Assembly: GCA_002104935.1 (NCBI GenBank)
Contig: MCGT01000008.1
Coordinates: 124,001 to 188,000 of the forward strand
Length of the DNA stretch: 64,000 nucleotides
Direction of reading: 5' to 3'
From: Hesseltinella vesiculosa
Taxonomy: Eukaryota > Mucoromycota > Mucoromycetes > Mucorales > Cunninghamellaceae
Shown here: positions 33,881-44,991 of the stretch, one piece after another
How positions within the stretch are numbered: position 1 is the first letter of the stretch
Layout: the number at the start of each line of letters is the position of its first letter
The notes under the pieces: model-generated
What the model saw: the letters and a program-made list of their open reading frames with translations, nothing else
Databases searched by the model: none
What the model was told of the DNA's origin: nothing
Made by a program: the position numbers and the translations under genes

Positions 33881-35694
33881 ATGGAATCCACACGCTTACA
33901 ATCATCAGTAGGACCACCGAACGAACCAGACACACCAACGGACGATCGTGACAACTGGCTGACTCGATGCCTCTGCTGGTGCTTCCCAGAGACCCCTCGG
34001 AAGCAATGGCGAGACATTGTTGACAAGTTCAATGTGTCCAATCTGCTCTTTTGTTATTGTTTACCCTTCTTTTATGTGTTTTACCCCACCTGGCTGATGC
34101 CAGCCATCTTTTTACGTACGCTGTCCTTTGTTATTGGCTGCCTGTACCGTCTTATCAGCCGCCACCATGGCCATTACCATTCCACCCGAACCACCAACGT
34201 TCCCAATCCCAACACTACAAACAAACCAACCGCCCCAGCCTCTCGACCCACCACCCCTCCTGCTATCGACGACGAGCGCAACCACCTCTATTTCTGGCTG
34301 CAGCGCTGCTCCATTTGCCTTGAGCAGACCTATTCGCTCTGTCTAGAGTCTTGTCGTGACCAATTCTGTAAGGATTGTTTTGCTCGCTACGTTGAGGAAA
34401 CTGTCCAGCAATCTTGGGGGCTAGGCATCTCCCGCATTAAATGTCCAGGTAATATACGTAAAAGGATGCGTGAACAAGGCGAGGTCTAAACCATTTATTT
34501 AGTCTGTCAGGATATCGTGCCTCAGACGGAATGGAGCCGTTATGTGTCCAAGGAAGTGGTGGCCAAATACAACCGATTCAACCAACCCTATCGACCCTTT
34601 GCCAGGCATTGTGTGACATGTGATCAATCTGTCATCCCCTGTGTCTCGCCAAGACAGCAAGGCGTCTCTAGAGAAGAGTAAGAACAATGAAAAAAAAAAT
34701 AACGCACGTTAAAAATAACGCACGTTGCTCATTGTTTTTTTTTTCAAAACCAGCCAACTCAATGGCATCACAGAGCTCTTGCGTACGCTCTCAACCCTCA
34801 CTACCTCGCATCAGCTCGAAGCCATTCGCCAATTCTTTGAACAATCCTGCCAAAACAAACAATCCACCTACCGCTTGGGTCATGTGCAAGAGCTCTACCA
34901 ACACATGGTGCCTCCTCTGGCCAAGCTTGCCAAGGGTCAAGCCGATTTGTACACGCCTGCCTCGCAGATCTCCAAACAACTGGTGGCCATGGAGCTGGTT
35001 CCAGAAGCCTGGAAGCAAAGTCAATTCCTCCACGTTTCGCATTTCCCCATGGAACCCTGGTAGGCTTTTTTTTTTTTTTTAAAAAATAAGTGGTACTTTT
35101 TTTGAACCCAGCTTACCTTTTTGTTGATGTCCATAGTGCCAAGTGCAAGACCGCCATCTGTTTACAATGTGGTGAAAAGGACCATCGTGGCTGCACCTGC
35201 CTTACCAACCTGAAAACCAACCTCATTCCTCAGGCTACCTCGAATGAACAAATGGCTTCACTTCAGTGGAAGGTTGACTTCACGTAAGCCCTACAGAGGG
35301 GGTGCAAGCAGTATGCAACTCAACCCAAATTTTTATTTCATTTTAATAATAGGAGACCTTGTCCGAATTGTTCAGTGCTGATCAACCGAGACGAAGGATG
35401 TAATCGCGTGGATTGTTTATTGTGTGGCCATCGGTTTTGCTGGCATTGTTTGTCTCCCTGGTCACAGGTGCGTGAATGAAAAAAGGAGGGAGGCTTTTGC
35501 TGACCTCTTTCTTATTTAGAGGAAATGCGGTTTTTATCAATGCGGACAACAAGATCTTGGTATGATGCAACAAACGGATGACTCAAAGGTAATATAGAAT
35601 AAGGGGTTTTCAATTTACTCACTTTTTTTTCGTGCAGGCGGAATTGGGCGTTCCCGACATGTCATTGATTGATGCTAAACGACGTCATGGTTAA
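33881..35694 (+). CDS. RBR-type (RING-between-RING) E3 ubiquitin ligase
   Basis: Seven exons (33881-34448, 34503-34677, 34754-35059, 35137-35283, 35353-35467, 35520-35588, 35638-35694) give 478 residues. RING1 is CSICLEQTYSLCLESCRDQFC through KCPGVCQDI. The IBR has CLQCGEKDHRGCTC. RING2 is CPNCSVLINRDEGCNRVDC then CGHRFCWHC, with the likely thioester cysteine in DEGC (about C415). The helical stretch between RING1 and IBR is long. Near the N-terminus, residues about 50-95 include hydrophobic segments (LLFCYCLPFFYVFYPTWLMP), so membrane association is possible. RBR ligases pass ubiquitin through RING2. Subfamily cannot be fixed; parkin- or ARIH-type accessory domains are absent. Confidence 0.9.
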
Positions 35695-35786
35695 AAAAAA
35701 ATCATGCGCTTTATTTTTTTTTGTCATTGACACCTTTGTAAATATCCATCTTTTAAAAGAATCTTAATATTTTTTTTTTACCAAAG

Positions 35787-35855
35787 TAAAACAATGCGTT
35801 GGTTTTATTCAACTTTTTTTTATCAAATTAAAACAATGAGTTGGTTTTATTCAAA
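35787..35855. repeat. Tandem direct repeat, two copies of about 25 nt
   Basis: The unit AAAACAATGNGTTGGTTTT plus ATTCAA occurs twice, 40 nt apart, differing at one base (C/A). Each unit is itself an imperfect inverted repeat (AAAAC..TTGGTTTT). It lies between two convergent genes, so it could act in 3'-end formation. Confidence 0.8.
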
Positions 35856-35981
35856 TGAGAGGGGATATAGAGTCATGAGTATAGAATGGATTATCTACAT
35901 GGATGAGAATTCAAATATACAGCAAAAGTGCTTTTTTTTTTAAAGGGGGAAAAAAGTCATATATACAAAGAGAGGGGTGAT

Positions 35982-36338
35982 TTATGCAGAAGAGGTAAGG
36001 TCGAGAATCCAGCGAAAGTCTTGGTCATCTGCTGCGGGTTGCAAGGAGGCCAGGGTGAAATCATCGCTGACAAAGCGCTGTTTCTTATTAAAGGGTGGCA
36101 CGGCGTCGTCGACAGGATCTTCAAACGTCACTTCCACCAGATCCAGATCATTCAATGGGTTATGGTCATCATCCTCTTCTTCTTCGTCCGAGGATTCGTG
36201 TGTATGATCTCGTTTCCGCTTGCGATCGTTGCTGAGCTCAGGCACAGCCTCGACAACCGAACCATCGTCTTGTTCGTTCAGCCAATCAGGCCAATCCAAA
36301 CACACAGGTTCTTGAAGTTCGAGTGTTGTTGTAGACAT
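35982..36338 (-). CDS. Small acidic protein of unknown function
   Basis: A single-exon frame of 118 residues, very acidic, with a SSDEEEEDDD run, a basic KRKRDH patch that could act as a nuclear signal, and hydrophobic Trp-containing ends (LDWPDWLNE, DFRWILDL). A TATA-like element (TATAAAAA on the minus strand near 36411) lies upstream. I recognise no family. Acidic and Trp-rich segments resemble transactivation or histone-binding tails, but that is speculation. Confidence 0.6.
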   Translation of the reverse strand: MSTTTLELQEPVCLDWPDWLNEQDDGSVVEAVPELSNDRKRKRDHTHESSDEEEEDDDHNPLNDLDLVEVTFEDPVDDAVPPFNKKQRFVSDDFTLASLQPAADDQDFRWILDLTSSA

Positions 36339-37058
36339 GGTAATAAAAAGTTATGTACAAAAAGAAATAATTGACAGTTTTTTCATGCAAGAAAATCCAA
36401 GAACAGCTCTTTTTATACATTTTTGATTTTTTTTTCTTTGTGTTGCGGAAAAATAATTTAAATTAGGGGGAGGGGTATTTTTCAGCTTGATGAGAGTCTA
36501 GGTAAAATTGGGGGGGGGTGAAGAGAAAGTGGTTAATGAGGTGTTTTTCAGCTCCTGGGGATTTGATTGGTGAAGTTTGCGTCATGGCTGTGGAACTGTT
36601 GTTCATTTTGGAAGCTAACAAAATAGGGAGCCCAAGTTCACATGCATCGGATCCACAATTTGAGGCGGCGCGTAAAAAGACGAGCGATTTTTTATTACTC
36701 ATCCTGTCTTGTTGGTTGCACATTATTTGTTCTTGAGAAAAAAAGGATGCGCACAGTGGCCAAGTCATCACGAGATGCATCAACCCCTTAAAAAGTTTTT
36801 TTTGTTTGTTTTTTTGAACAACTAAACTTGTTCCATTCTTATTTTCCATGTTTGACAGTTGGTCCATCGTGGCACAATGAGAATTTTTTTTTTTTTTTGT
36901 TTATTTTTATTTTTTCAATCCCAAATTGTAATGGAACCTTAAAAAATTTTTTTTTTCATCCATGACAAACCCAAAAAATGGCTCTTTTTCGTTGGCTGGG
37001 ATTTGGAAGCATTTGATTCATTTCAAGGGAAAGGTTGGAAAGAGAAAAAACGAAAAAA
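36339..37058. other. Intergenic region
   Basis: AT-rich, with T runs near 36425, 36795, 36885 and 36945. No gene supported on either strand. Confidence 0.45.
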
Positions 37059-38096
37059 TTATCCAGCGTGCATGGGATTATCCAGCGAAGCAGATTGGCT
37101 GGTGGAGAGTGGGAAAAGCTGTTGAGCTTGAAAGGCTTGTTCTAGGAGCTTCCGAGATTGCTGTTCCTCGGCCAGCTGCTGTTTGAGCTGCTCAATTAAG
37201 GCCAATAGAGCACTTGCCTCCTGACCAAATTTGATTCTCCCACCGGACGCCAAGGCAGGTGGGCAACTTTTTCGCCGCACATCCTTTTGCAGCCGGTGGT
37301 CCGTCGAACTGGGAGGCGCCGCTTGACAACATAATCGGCAGCGACCGTCTTGTGACAGGGAGGACAAAAAAAGGGTGGCCCAAGGGTCTTGGATCTGTTG
37401 CTCGGTCTGGACAGCCGAGTGCTGATGTGGCCGGGCTGTCCCGGTGACAGGCGAGGGATGCATGCTGGACTGGTTGCTGACCGATCTTTTCTTCTTCACC
37501 GACCCATGCAGTGAGGAGGAAGGAGGCGTAGGAAAAGCGGCGCTCAAGTCTGTCTCGTCGTCGTCTTCTTCGTCTTGAAGTTCCAGATTCATCAACATGG
37601 CCATGTGACTGTGATTGAACGCAGTGTTGGTCAGGTTGGCCTTTCTGGAAAGCGCAGCCAGCTGCTGCAACGTGTGGCTGGATTTGGCCTGACCTGTCAA
37701 GGTCGAGGCATCCAGCGACCCATGCCGTCTCATCGACAGATCCACCTGCCCATCCTCACCAAAAGGTCGATAGTCCTCGCCCAGCAATGGAATATGTTTT
37801 TTTCGTTGGATGGCCGTCGCATTGGAATCCACTGTGGTGACCGTCGTTGCAAGCGAGCCTGCACGCTTGTAGGGGACCGGTGACCGAATGGGCGTCGAAT
37901 GGTTGGACTTGTGCGAAGGCGTCGAGGGCTGCTTTCGTCGGAGCCAATCAAAGAACTTGGGGCCTTGTTGCTGCTGCTGCTGCTTTAGCCATTGTTGCTG
38001 TTCTTCTTGTTTATGTTGATATTCCTCGGGTCCGGTTGTTGCCAAGAACTGGGCCAGGGCGTAGGTCGAATTATATGGCTGCCGAGTTGTCGCCAT
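37059..38096 (-). CDS. Gln/Ser-rich protein with an ALAxFLxxTGPEE motif, function unknown
   Basis: A single exon of 345 residues. The N-terminus has STYALAQFLATTGPEEY, a short motif I associate with various uncharacterised fungal signalling or polarity proteins (from memory, not searched). It is followed by a poly-Gln run and FFDWLRRKQ. The middle is Ser/Thr-rich with an acidic EEDDDETDL patch. Near the C-terminus SALLALIEQLKQQLAEEQQSRKLLEQ forms a clear short coiled coil. Probably a scaffold or regulatory protein; no enzyme motif is present. Confidence 0.7.
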   Translation of the reverse strand: MATTRQPYNSTYALAQFLATTGPEEYQHKQEEQQQWLKQQQQQQGPKFFDWLRRKQPSTPSHKSNHSTPIRSPVPYKRAGSLATTVTTVDSNATAIQRKKHIPLLGEDYRPFGEDGQVDLSMRRHGSLDASTLTGQAKSSHTLQQLAALSRKANLTNTAFNHSHMAMLMNLELQDEEDDDETDLSAAFPTPPSSSLHGSVKKKRSVSNQSSMHPSPVTGTARPHQHSAVQTEQQIQDPWATLFLSSLSQDGRCRLCCQAAPPSSTDHRLQKDVRRKSCPPALASGGRIKFGQEASALLALIEQLKQQLAEEQQSRKLLEQAFQAQQLFPLSTSQSASLDNPMHAG

Positions 38097-38844
38097 AGAG
38101 TGAGACCGCCGCGTTAAAAATAAAATAAAAAAAAATCAGGTTTGAAAGAAAAAGATGATCTCATTACTGGTCTGCAACTTTTTTTCTTTCGCCCCCCCCC
38201 TTTTTTTTCAGGAGAATGTCAAGCTTTCATGGTGGCTGGATGAATGGACGTATCACTTTTTTTGAAAAATGGGACATCACCATTGTCGTCTCATTTGTCC
38301 TTCCTCCATTTTTTTTTTTTCTCACTGACTTATTTTTGCAGATCAATGTCTCCTTTTGGGTCTTGGACCTGGCTCCTAATTGACTTTTTTTTTTTTTTTT
38401 TTTTCATTTTATCATTGTCACCTAATGTCAAGCATTCTGGCCTGCAAGGTCAAAGCATGCTGTAGGTCACATGATCCCATTGTTCTACAACAAATCTTCA
38501 GAGACATGAAAAATCATGCCACTTTTTTTCTTGAATTTTTTTTTTTTCAAGAAACGGTTCTCCTCCTATGTCGCTCCTATTTGATGATGCTTCATTTGCA
38601 CTGGAATCCCCATCACATCTTGCTTGTTCCCTCCTTTTTTTGTAGGGCTCTTATGGTGAAAAATACCCATGCATGCCGCACAAACACTCCAGCCAAAAAA
38701 GGCCACAAGGATAAAATGAGAGGGAAAGAGGGGCTTTTTTTGTTAGGGAAGATGCATACAACAAGGATAAAAAAAATCAATAGAGAAAGACAGAGGGGAA
38801 TGCTAAGAATAATAGAAATATATATAAAAAAATAGGGTAGATGT
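38097..38844. other. Intergenic region
   Basis: Poly-T rich (runs near 38310 and 38384-38404). Short Phe-rich frames here are homopolymer artefacts. It holds the promoter of the preceding gene and the 3' region of SSK1. Confidence 0.45.
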
Positions 38845-41800
38845 TTACGTCAAGGTGTCATCCATGGAAGCAGCTTTTTTCATAGCAACATGGCGTCGGA
38901 CAGAATTGGCGTTGAGAGTCGTTTCACTGTTACTTTTTTGAATCAAGACAGGTTTGAATCGGTGGATGACTGGGAATGCGGAGGCAGAGGGAGAGTGCCC
39001 AAAAGGAGGTAAAATGGGAGGAGTGGATTGCTTGTGGTTGGGCGTCAAGGTGGAATACCGTCGTTGCTTGCTCAGCCCAATGGCTCCAGGTAGCATAATG
39101 CCGTTTCGAGGTGGCATGGGATAGGTCTGCTGCTGTTGCTGTTGCGCAAACTGTGACGATGACCAAGGCGCGGCTGACTCTTGCTTGAGATACAACGGTG
39201 GAGCCAGGGGCGTATCCATGACCAACGGTGAGACCGGTCGGCGGGACTGAACGCTTGAAGCAGGTGTGGTTGGACTGGGATGGGTGCTGGTCGGCAAGGC
39301 TTCGTTGGTGGTGAGGGAAGGAGGCGAGGACGACAATGGTGGATGGTCCTTGCCAAGTAACAAACCTATCCAACAAGAAACAATGTCAGGGCCCTTGTTT
39401 TTTTTTTTTCTTTTCTTATCTCGATGCTCACCTGGAGTGGAAGAGGAGGATGGCTTGCCAGGCTGGAGTTCTTGCTGATCATTGGATCGCTTCCAAAGGC
39501 GCCAGCCATCAAAGTCAATCAGAGCTTGCATGCAACCCCATTCGATGATTTTCTTTTCAAGCCATTCCAGACTGATAGGTTTGGTCAAAAAGTCGTTACA
39601 GCCAGCTGCCAAGGCGGCATGTCGATCGGACTCCAAGGACGAGGCGGTCAAAGCGACAATGATGACAGGCGATCGAAAGGTGCTGGGCATGAGTTTGGTA
39701 TGGCTGCTTCGTCGGCCCCCAGCATCCGGTAGTTGATCCGACGGCTGTTCGGTGGGTGTAGACGATGAGGAGGCGGACGTGGGTGGCTCGGTGTCGACTG
39801 GGCTGCTGGACTCCAAGTTCAGCTGCCGCTGCAAGAAGGACGATGACATTGGCAGCACCCCGATCTTTTCTTCCTTTTCAATCGATCGAATGATTTTGGT
39901 CGCTTGGATACCATCCATCACCGGCAGTTGGATGTCCATCTAGCATGCACAAAATAGAAGAAGAAATCAATACATCTTTCCACAAAGATCCCGTCCGAGG
40001 ACTTACCAGGATCAAATGGAAACCACCTTCTTTCCACTTTTCCACCGCTTCTTTGCCATTGCCAGCCACCGAGAAATTGATCTTGTGCTTCTTCATCCAT
40101 GCGGAGAGAATGGCTTGGTTGATCATATTGTCTATAACAAAAAAAAAAAAGAAAAAGCAAACCGGTGAGCCCATTTTCTTCCACGTTCCTGATCTTACCT
40201 TCGACAATCAGCACGTTGATGGGAGGGCTGACTGTGTTGGCAAAAGCAGAGCCTCGTTCCTTTTTACGGCGCTTGTTGAGCTTGATTCGGGACAGTGACT
40301 TGGTATGCTCGGATGGCTCTTTGATGGTGGGTGGTGTGGTGACTTTGTCCTGAAGGTCATTGGCCAGAGGGGTAGAGGTGTTGGAGTTGCTGCCGTTGTG
40401 TAGCATGTTCGCAGAGGAGGCGTCCAGCTCCAAGATGGCATTCATGTCGGCATTGGGCGTCAGGTTGGTGGGCGTGGCACCAGCAGAAAAGTGATCACCA
40501 GGCCCAGTCGCGTCATGGTGATCATTGTGCGAGGGTCGTCGGCGCAGTGGTTTGCTGTGGACATTGGGCGAGGTGGTGGGTGAGCGGTCGAGCAGGTACT
40601 GCGCATCGTGCATGCCGAGATGGGAGGAGGGCGACAAATTGGTGCTGCCATTGTGGAAGCCAAAGGCGAGAGGTCGTCGAGGTTTGGGTGCGTGATGGTG
40701 TGGCGATTGGTGGTGATAGTGGGTGGGTGGGGGTGGGGATGGAAATAATGGTCCTGGGCGTGTCGGTCAGGCGTGGGTGGGGTCAGGGCATTGGGGCTGC
40801 CATAGGCGCCAGGCAGCATGGGCGCAGTGGCGTTGGTCGGAGCAGAGGTGACGGTATGGGTGGAGGAGGCGACCGAGGACGAGCCAGGCCAGGCAATGTG
40901 GAGATCATTGACGGTGTCCGAGGTGGGGAAGCAGGGAGGCGAAGGGTGCATGCCGGGCGGGAAGACGACTTGGCCACTGGGGTAAGGGCTGGAAGGGGAG
41001 GTGGCGATGGGCATGACATGAGGCTGGTGCACCATCACATTGTGCCAGGCTGTGTGGAAGGCTGTCAGGTATCGACGAGGGCCGGCGGGTTTGGGAATCA
41101 CGACGATGCGGGGCATGGGTATGGATGCGTACGACCAAACCATGGCATGCTGGATGGTTTCACGCACGCGCTTGTAGTTGCTGAGGGAAGCAAAGAAGAG
41201 GATGGCGGTGGAGCGCGGGGCAACGGGCATGTAAGTGGCGGCGGGAGGTGAGGTCGTGGGGTTGGCGGACGACGAAGGGTGGTGGTGGTGGTATGGATGC
41301 TGCCAGAGATGATGGATATAATGGGGAGGATGCTGATGCGCCAAAGGTCCGGAGGCTGGGTGATGAGGAGAGTGCATTGGGTGATGCGAGGATGAGCTGC
41401 TTTTGCTCGTTCGGTGGCGGCGGGAGCCTGGGGACAGGGCCGACGGCTTGGCCCGGAGCTCGTCCAGCACATGTTCAAGGGTGGGTATATGATCATCGAT
41501 CAAAATAAACGCAGGTGGAAGGGCAAGCAGATGGTCTTCTTCGTTGGCTGGGGATGGCACGGTGGGCACAGGGGCAGACGATGAGGTGCTATTGTTGATA
41601 TTACTGTTGGGTGGGCGATGGTCGCTGGCGGTGGCCAGGTGGGTGACTTCGGTGTCAGGCGTGGTATTTTTGGAGCTGGAGGCGGCAGAGCCTGTGTCGA
41701 ACAGGTCGTGTTTTTGTTCCACAGGGACGTGGCTGATGTCGCAGTTCCAGCTGGCCAGACAGCCGGTCATATGTTTTGCAAAGACACTCTGTTCACGGGC

Positions 41801-43366
41801 ATGTAGGATCATACGCACGCCTTTGAGTTGCTCAACAAAGGCCATGAGTTCCTTGAGGGTGGGTTCTGTGCGGCTGGGCAAGGTGGTTTTCGAGCCATCC
41901 TCTTGGCCCAGTGCTGAGGACGAAGAAGTGGCGTCCTTGTCTTCCATCACCAATGGCAAGGTCAAGACAATATCCACGCGCGTCTTTTGTGAGCTGAGGG
42001 AGCGAAGCGACACCTGGACACCGACTTGCTGAACCCAAGGGGCCGTGGTGGTATGCTGGAGCAGATCGTCGAGTGGAGAGGCGAGGTGCATGGTGCGGAT
42101 GACTTCAATCGTCACTCGGGCTTGCGATTGGCCGGAGGAGTTGGGCGACATCAGGTGAATATTCAAACCCAATTCAACAAAAGCACCTGGGATGCAGCTA
42201 TGCAAGATGGGTAGTAGAAGCTTAAAAAAAAAAGATGAGCTAAATCGGGACAGGAACCAAGCCCACGCACCACACTTTTTTTTTTTTTTTTTTTTTTTTT
42301 GGGGGGGGGACGGATTTACTGTGAAGAGGGTATGACGGAGGATGGCTTCCTCACCCAAGACTCGGGTGTGATGCATATTGTTGTCAACATGATAAAGAAC
42401 CAGATTGACTTGTAACTTGGATGCAGTGCCGGCCAATGCGTCACCGACAGATTGTAACAGGTCTCCCATGTCAAAAGGGTGAGGCTGCAGAGACTGGGAA
42501 GAGGTGGAGCAAGTGGAAGTCATGTTGCGGGGCGCAAGGTAGTTATGCAGGTGTTGGAGTTGATGGACGTGGGTGCGAATGGCCGACAGACTGGCAATCG
42601 GAAGGGAGGTTGTGCAGGCGCTGAGCAATTCCTGCGGTTGGGCAGAGGACAGGACGTGGATGGGCGTGCACTGTTCCAAGGTGGCCATGATCATGGCTGA
42701 CGAGTGCTGGATTTCATTGTTGGCCAAGGCAAGGGAGTCCAGCAGAGGTAAGCATTGTTGAGCATGGTGTTGAAAGCGCTGTTCGAGCCACAGGGTATAT
42801 TGTTGATGGGTCCAAAGCGAATGCTTCGCCCAAGCAAAAGTGGCGGTGGTGACAATCAAGGTGACGAGGTTGAGGCTGGCAGGAAGCACATACAAGCCTG
42901 GCATTGGCAGCAGTAGCAATAGAATCAATGGTACCAAGCCCCACACTGCCACCAGCACAAGCAGTAGTGGCCAGGAAGAGCATGTGATGTAGGAGGCTTG
43001 TCGTTCAGGATGCTGGAACCACATGACTAAGACAAACGACCAGGAGATGGTAAGCAATGGCAGTAGTGTCTGCAGCAGCCAAACCAGGGCGAATGATGGG
43101 CAGGTCATCACTGAGATGGTGGATGCAAACAACGTCAAGAATACCATGGTACAAGTGGCTGACACAAGCTGAAGGATGTGCGCTGTTGGTTGATGTTGTT
43201 GCAGTAGACTTGTTGTTTCAGACACATTGAAATAGGACGAGGAGGATGACTGGTACGTTGGACATTGTTTGGCCAATAAAGGAGTCGCCTCATTATCTTG
43301 TTCTACTTTTCCATCAGTAGCACGGTGCGATCCCGGCCGTTGATGAACAGCAGTGAAATAAGGCAT
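38845..43366 (-). CDS. SSK1: Response regulator Ssk1 with N-terminal membrane/kinase-like region; apparent frameshift
   Basis: Five exons (43366-42320, 42220-40199, 40131-40007, 39939-39432, 39365-38845), about 1407 residues if one base is missing near 40720-40739. The C-terminal receiver is diagnostic for Ssk1: PPINVLIVEDNMINQAIL, EAVEKWKEGGFHLILMDIQL with the phospho-acceptor Asp, then AALAAGCNDFLTKPISLEWL and EWGCMQALIDFDGWR. Ssk1 passes phosphorelay signals (Sln1-Ypd1) to the Ssk2-Pbs2-Hog1 MAP kinase cascade under osmotic stress. Unusually, residues about 60-200 hold several hydrophobic segments, followed by a region laid out like a histidine-kinase dimerisation and ATPase domain but without obvious catalytic boxes. 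The frame changes inside a C-rich repeat where no intron is possible. The start at 43366 is the first ATG; the longer open frame upstream lacks one. Confidence 0.9.
42276..42309. repeat. T25-G9 homopolymer tract in an SSK1 intron
   Basis: Twenty-five T followed by nine G on the plus strand, inside SSK1 intron 1 (42221-42319). The longest homopolymer junction I noticed in the window. Confidence 0.95.
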
Positions 43367-43817
43367 ATAATTATATAGATGACAATAAACAAACGATGGA
43401 TGGGAACAGCGAACAGAGACACAGAAAAAAAAAGGAGAAAAAAAGAACGTTTGGGCCAAGGTGAAAAAAGAGCGGAGTAGGAAAAAAACCGTGTTCTCTC
43501 GAAAATGACCTTAGCAGAAAATAAAAGGTTCTTTGCAGGCGTTTGGGGGGGGGGAGGAGCGAAAAAAGCATGGTTAGTTTTGGATGTAGTTTTTTTAAAA
43601 GATTGAATTGTGCTACTGACCTGTACCAGTATCTTCTTTTTTTTTTTTTTTTGACCCGGTGATTTTCTTGTGCGTCCTGGAATGACACAGACCGAAAAAA
43701 AAATCATGACAGATCTTGTTCCGAGAACCGTCTGTGTTTTCTTTTTTTTTTGCTGGTGCTCTTTTTTTTTTTTTACGGCTTCTTTACGATTGATCCATGT
43801 CTTTCTTTTCAAGATCC
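43367..43817. promoter_or_regulatory. Shared upstream region of SSK1 and SCO1
   Basis: The 451 nt between divergent starts. An ATATAATTATAT element lies right beside the SSK1 ATG. There is a G9 tract near 43544 and several T runs. The SCO1 ATG at 43818 follows a T-rich stretch. Confidence 0.45.
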
Positions 43818-44887
43818 ATGTTCCGTGCTGCAAAGGTGATTTGCTATGCTCATGCTTTAAACGATAGGACAATGCGCTCATGCTGATCTGCCCTTTACAT
43901 TTTTTTTTTTAAAAAAAAAATAGACAGCTTCTCGATCTACTCTTTTGCGACCAAACCCTGCGCATGTACGCCAACGTTGTATGGCCACTATGAGCAATAA
44001 AGATCGCGAATCGCTTGGTGGGGTAACATCCATTTCATATGCTGATTACCAGCCCAGGTACTCACAGGATTGTTTTCTCCATGGTAGACATTCACTATGA
44101 AGGCTGCCGCTCTGTTTGTCGGCACCGGCGCAGGCCTGTTATTGTACTTCCAAAGCGAAAAAAAACGTGTCGAAGAAGAACGTAACGTTGAGCCTCCTCT
44201 CATTTCACTACCTGGCTATGGTCCATTGACGTTTTTTTCTTTTTTCTTTACAGGCAAAGCCAAAGCTCAAGAAACCAAAACGTTTGGTAAGCCTAAGATT
44301 GGCGCTCCGTTCACCTTGATCAATGCTGCCACTGGCCAACCCACCAGTAGTGATGAGTTCAACGGTCGTTATTACATGGTGTATTTTGGGTTTACCCACT
44401 GTCCTGACATCTGCCCTGAAGAATTGGATAAGATGGCCGAGGTCGTGGATAACGTCAGTAAGTGCTTACAGCAGGAAGAAAATAAAAACGTCTCTCATGC
44501 GCCATTGTCTTTTTGCTAGAGGCTGACAAGGAATTAGGTCCAGGCGTCCTTGTACCAGTATTCATTACTTGTGATCCTAGACGGGATTCGGCCGAGATTG
44601 TGCATGAATATGTCCAAGACTTCCACCCTGATATGATTGGGTTCACTGGTGACCAAGACACCATCCGCCAAGTGGCCAAATCCTTCCGAGTGTACGTATC
44701 ATCCCCACCAAAGGTCGCTGAAGGTGAAGACTATCTGGTCGATCACTCGATTTTCTTCTATCTCATGGGCCCTGATGGCAAGTTTGTCGATTGCTACGCC
44801 AAAGACACCACTGCTGAGGAAGTCACCCAGAGCTTCAAAAACTACGTCAAAGAATACCGCGCTCATGGTGGCCAACTCCGAACATAG
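43818..44887 (+). CDS. SCO1: Mitochondrial copper chaperone Sco1
   Basis: Five exons (43818-43835, 43924-44022, 44088-44181, 44254-44457, 44520-44887) give 260 residues. The N-terminus MFRAAKTASRSTLLR is a typical basic mitochondrial presequence, followed by one membrane helix (AAALFVGTGAGLLLYF) and a thioredoxin-like domain. Copper ligands are the CPDIC cysteines (about C120 and C124) and the histidine in DYLVDHS (about H214). Sco1 delivers copper to the CuA site of cytochrome c oxidase subunit 2 in the inner membrane. The first exon encodes six residues only, so the presequence is formed by splicing. Intron 3 donor is one codon earlier than a GTTGAG alternative. Confidence 0.94.
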
Positions 44888-44991
44888 AAAGAAAAATCCA
44901 ATAACAACAGGCCATACCTTTTATTATCATTACTCTTTTTTTTTTTTTTTTTTACCCATTGATGGGCATGGGTGGAAGACAAAAAAAAAAA

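Noticed and set aside
40547..41251. Plus-strand Gly/Arg-rich frame of 234 codons
   Set aside because: Antisense to the low-complexity part of SSK1; its composition mirrors Ser/Pro-rich codons.
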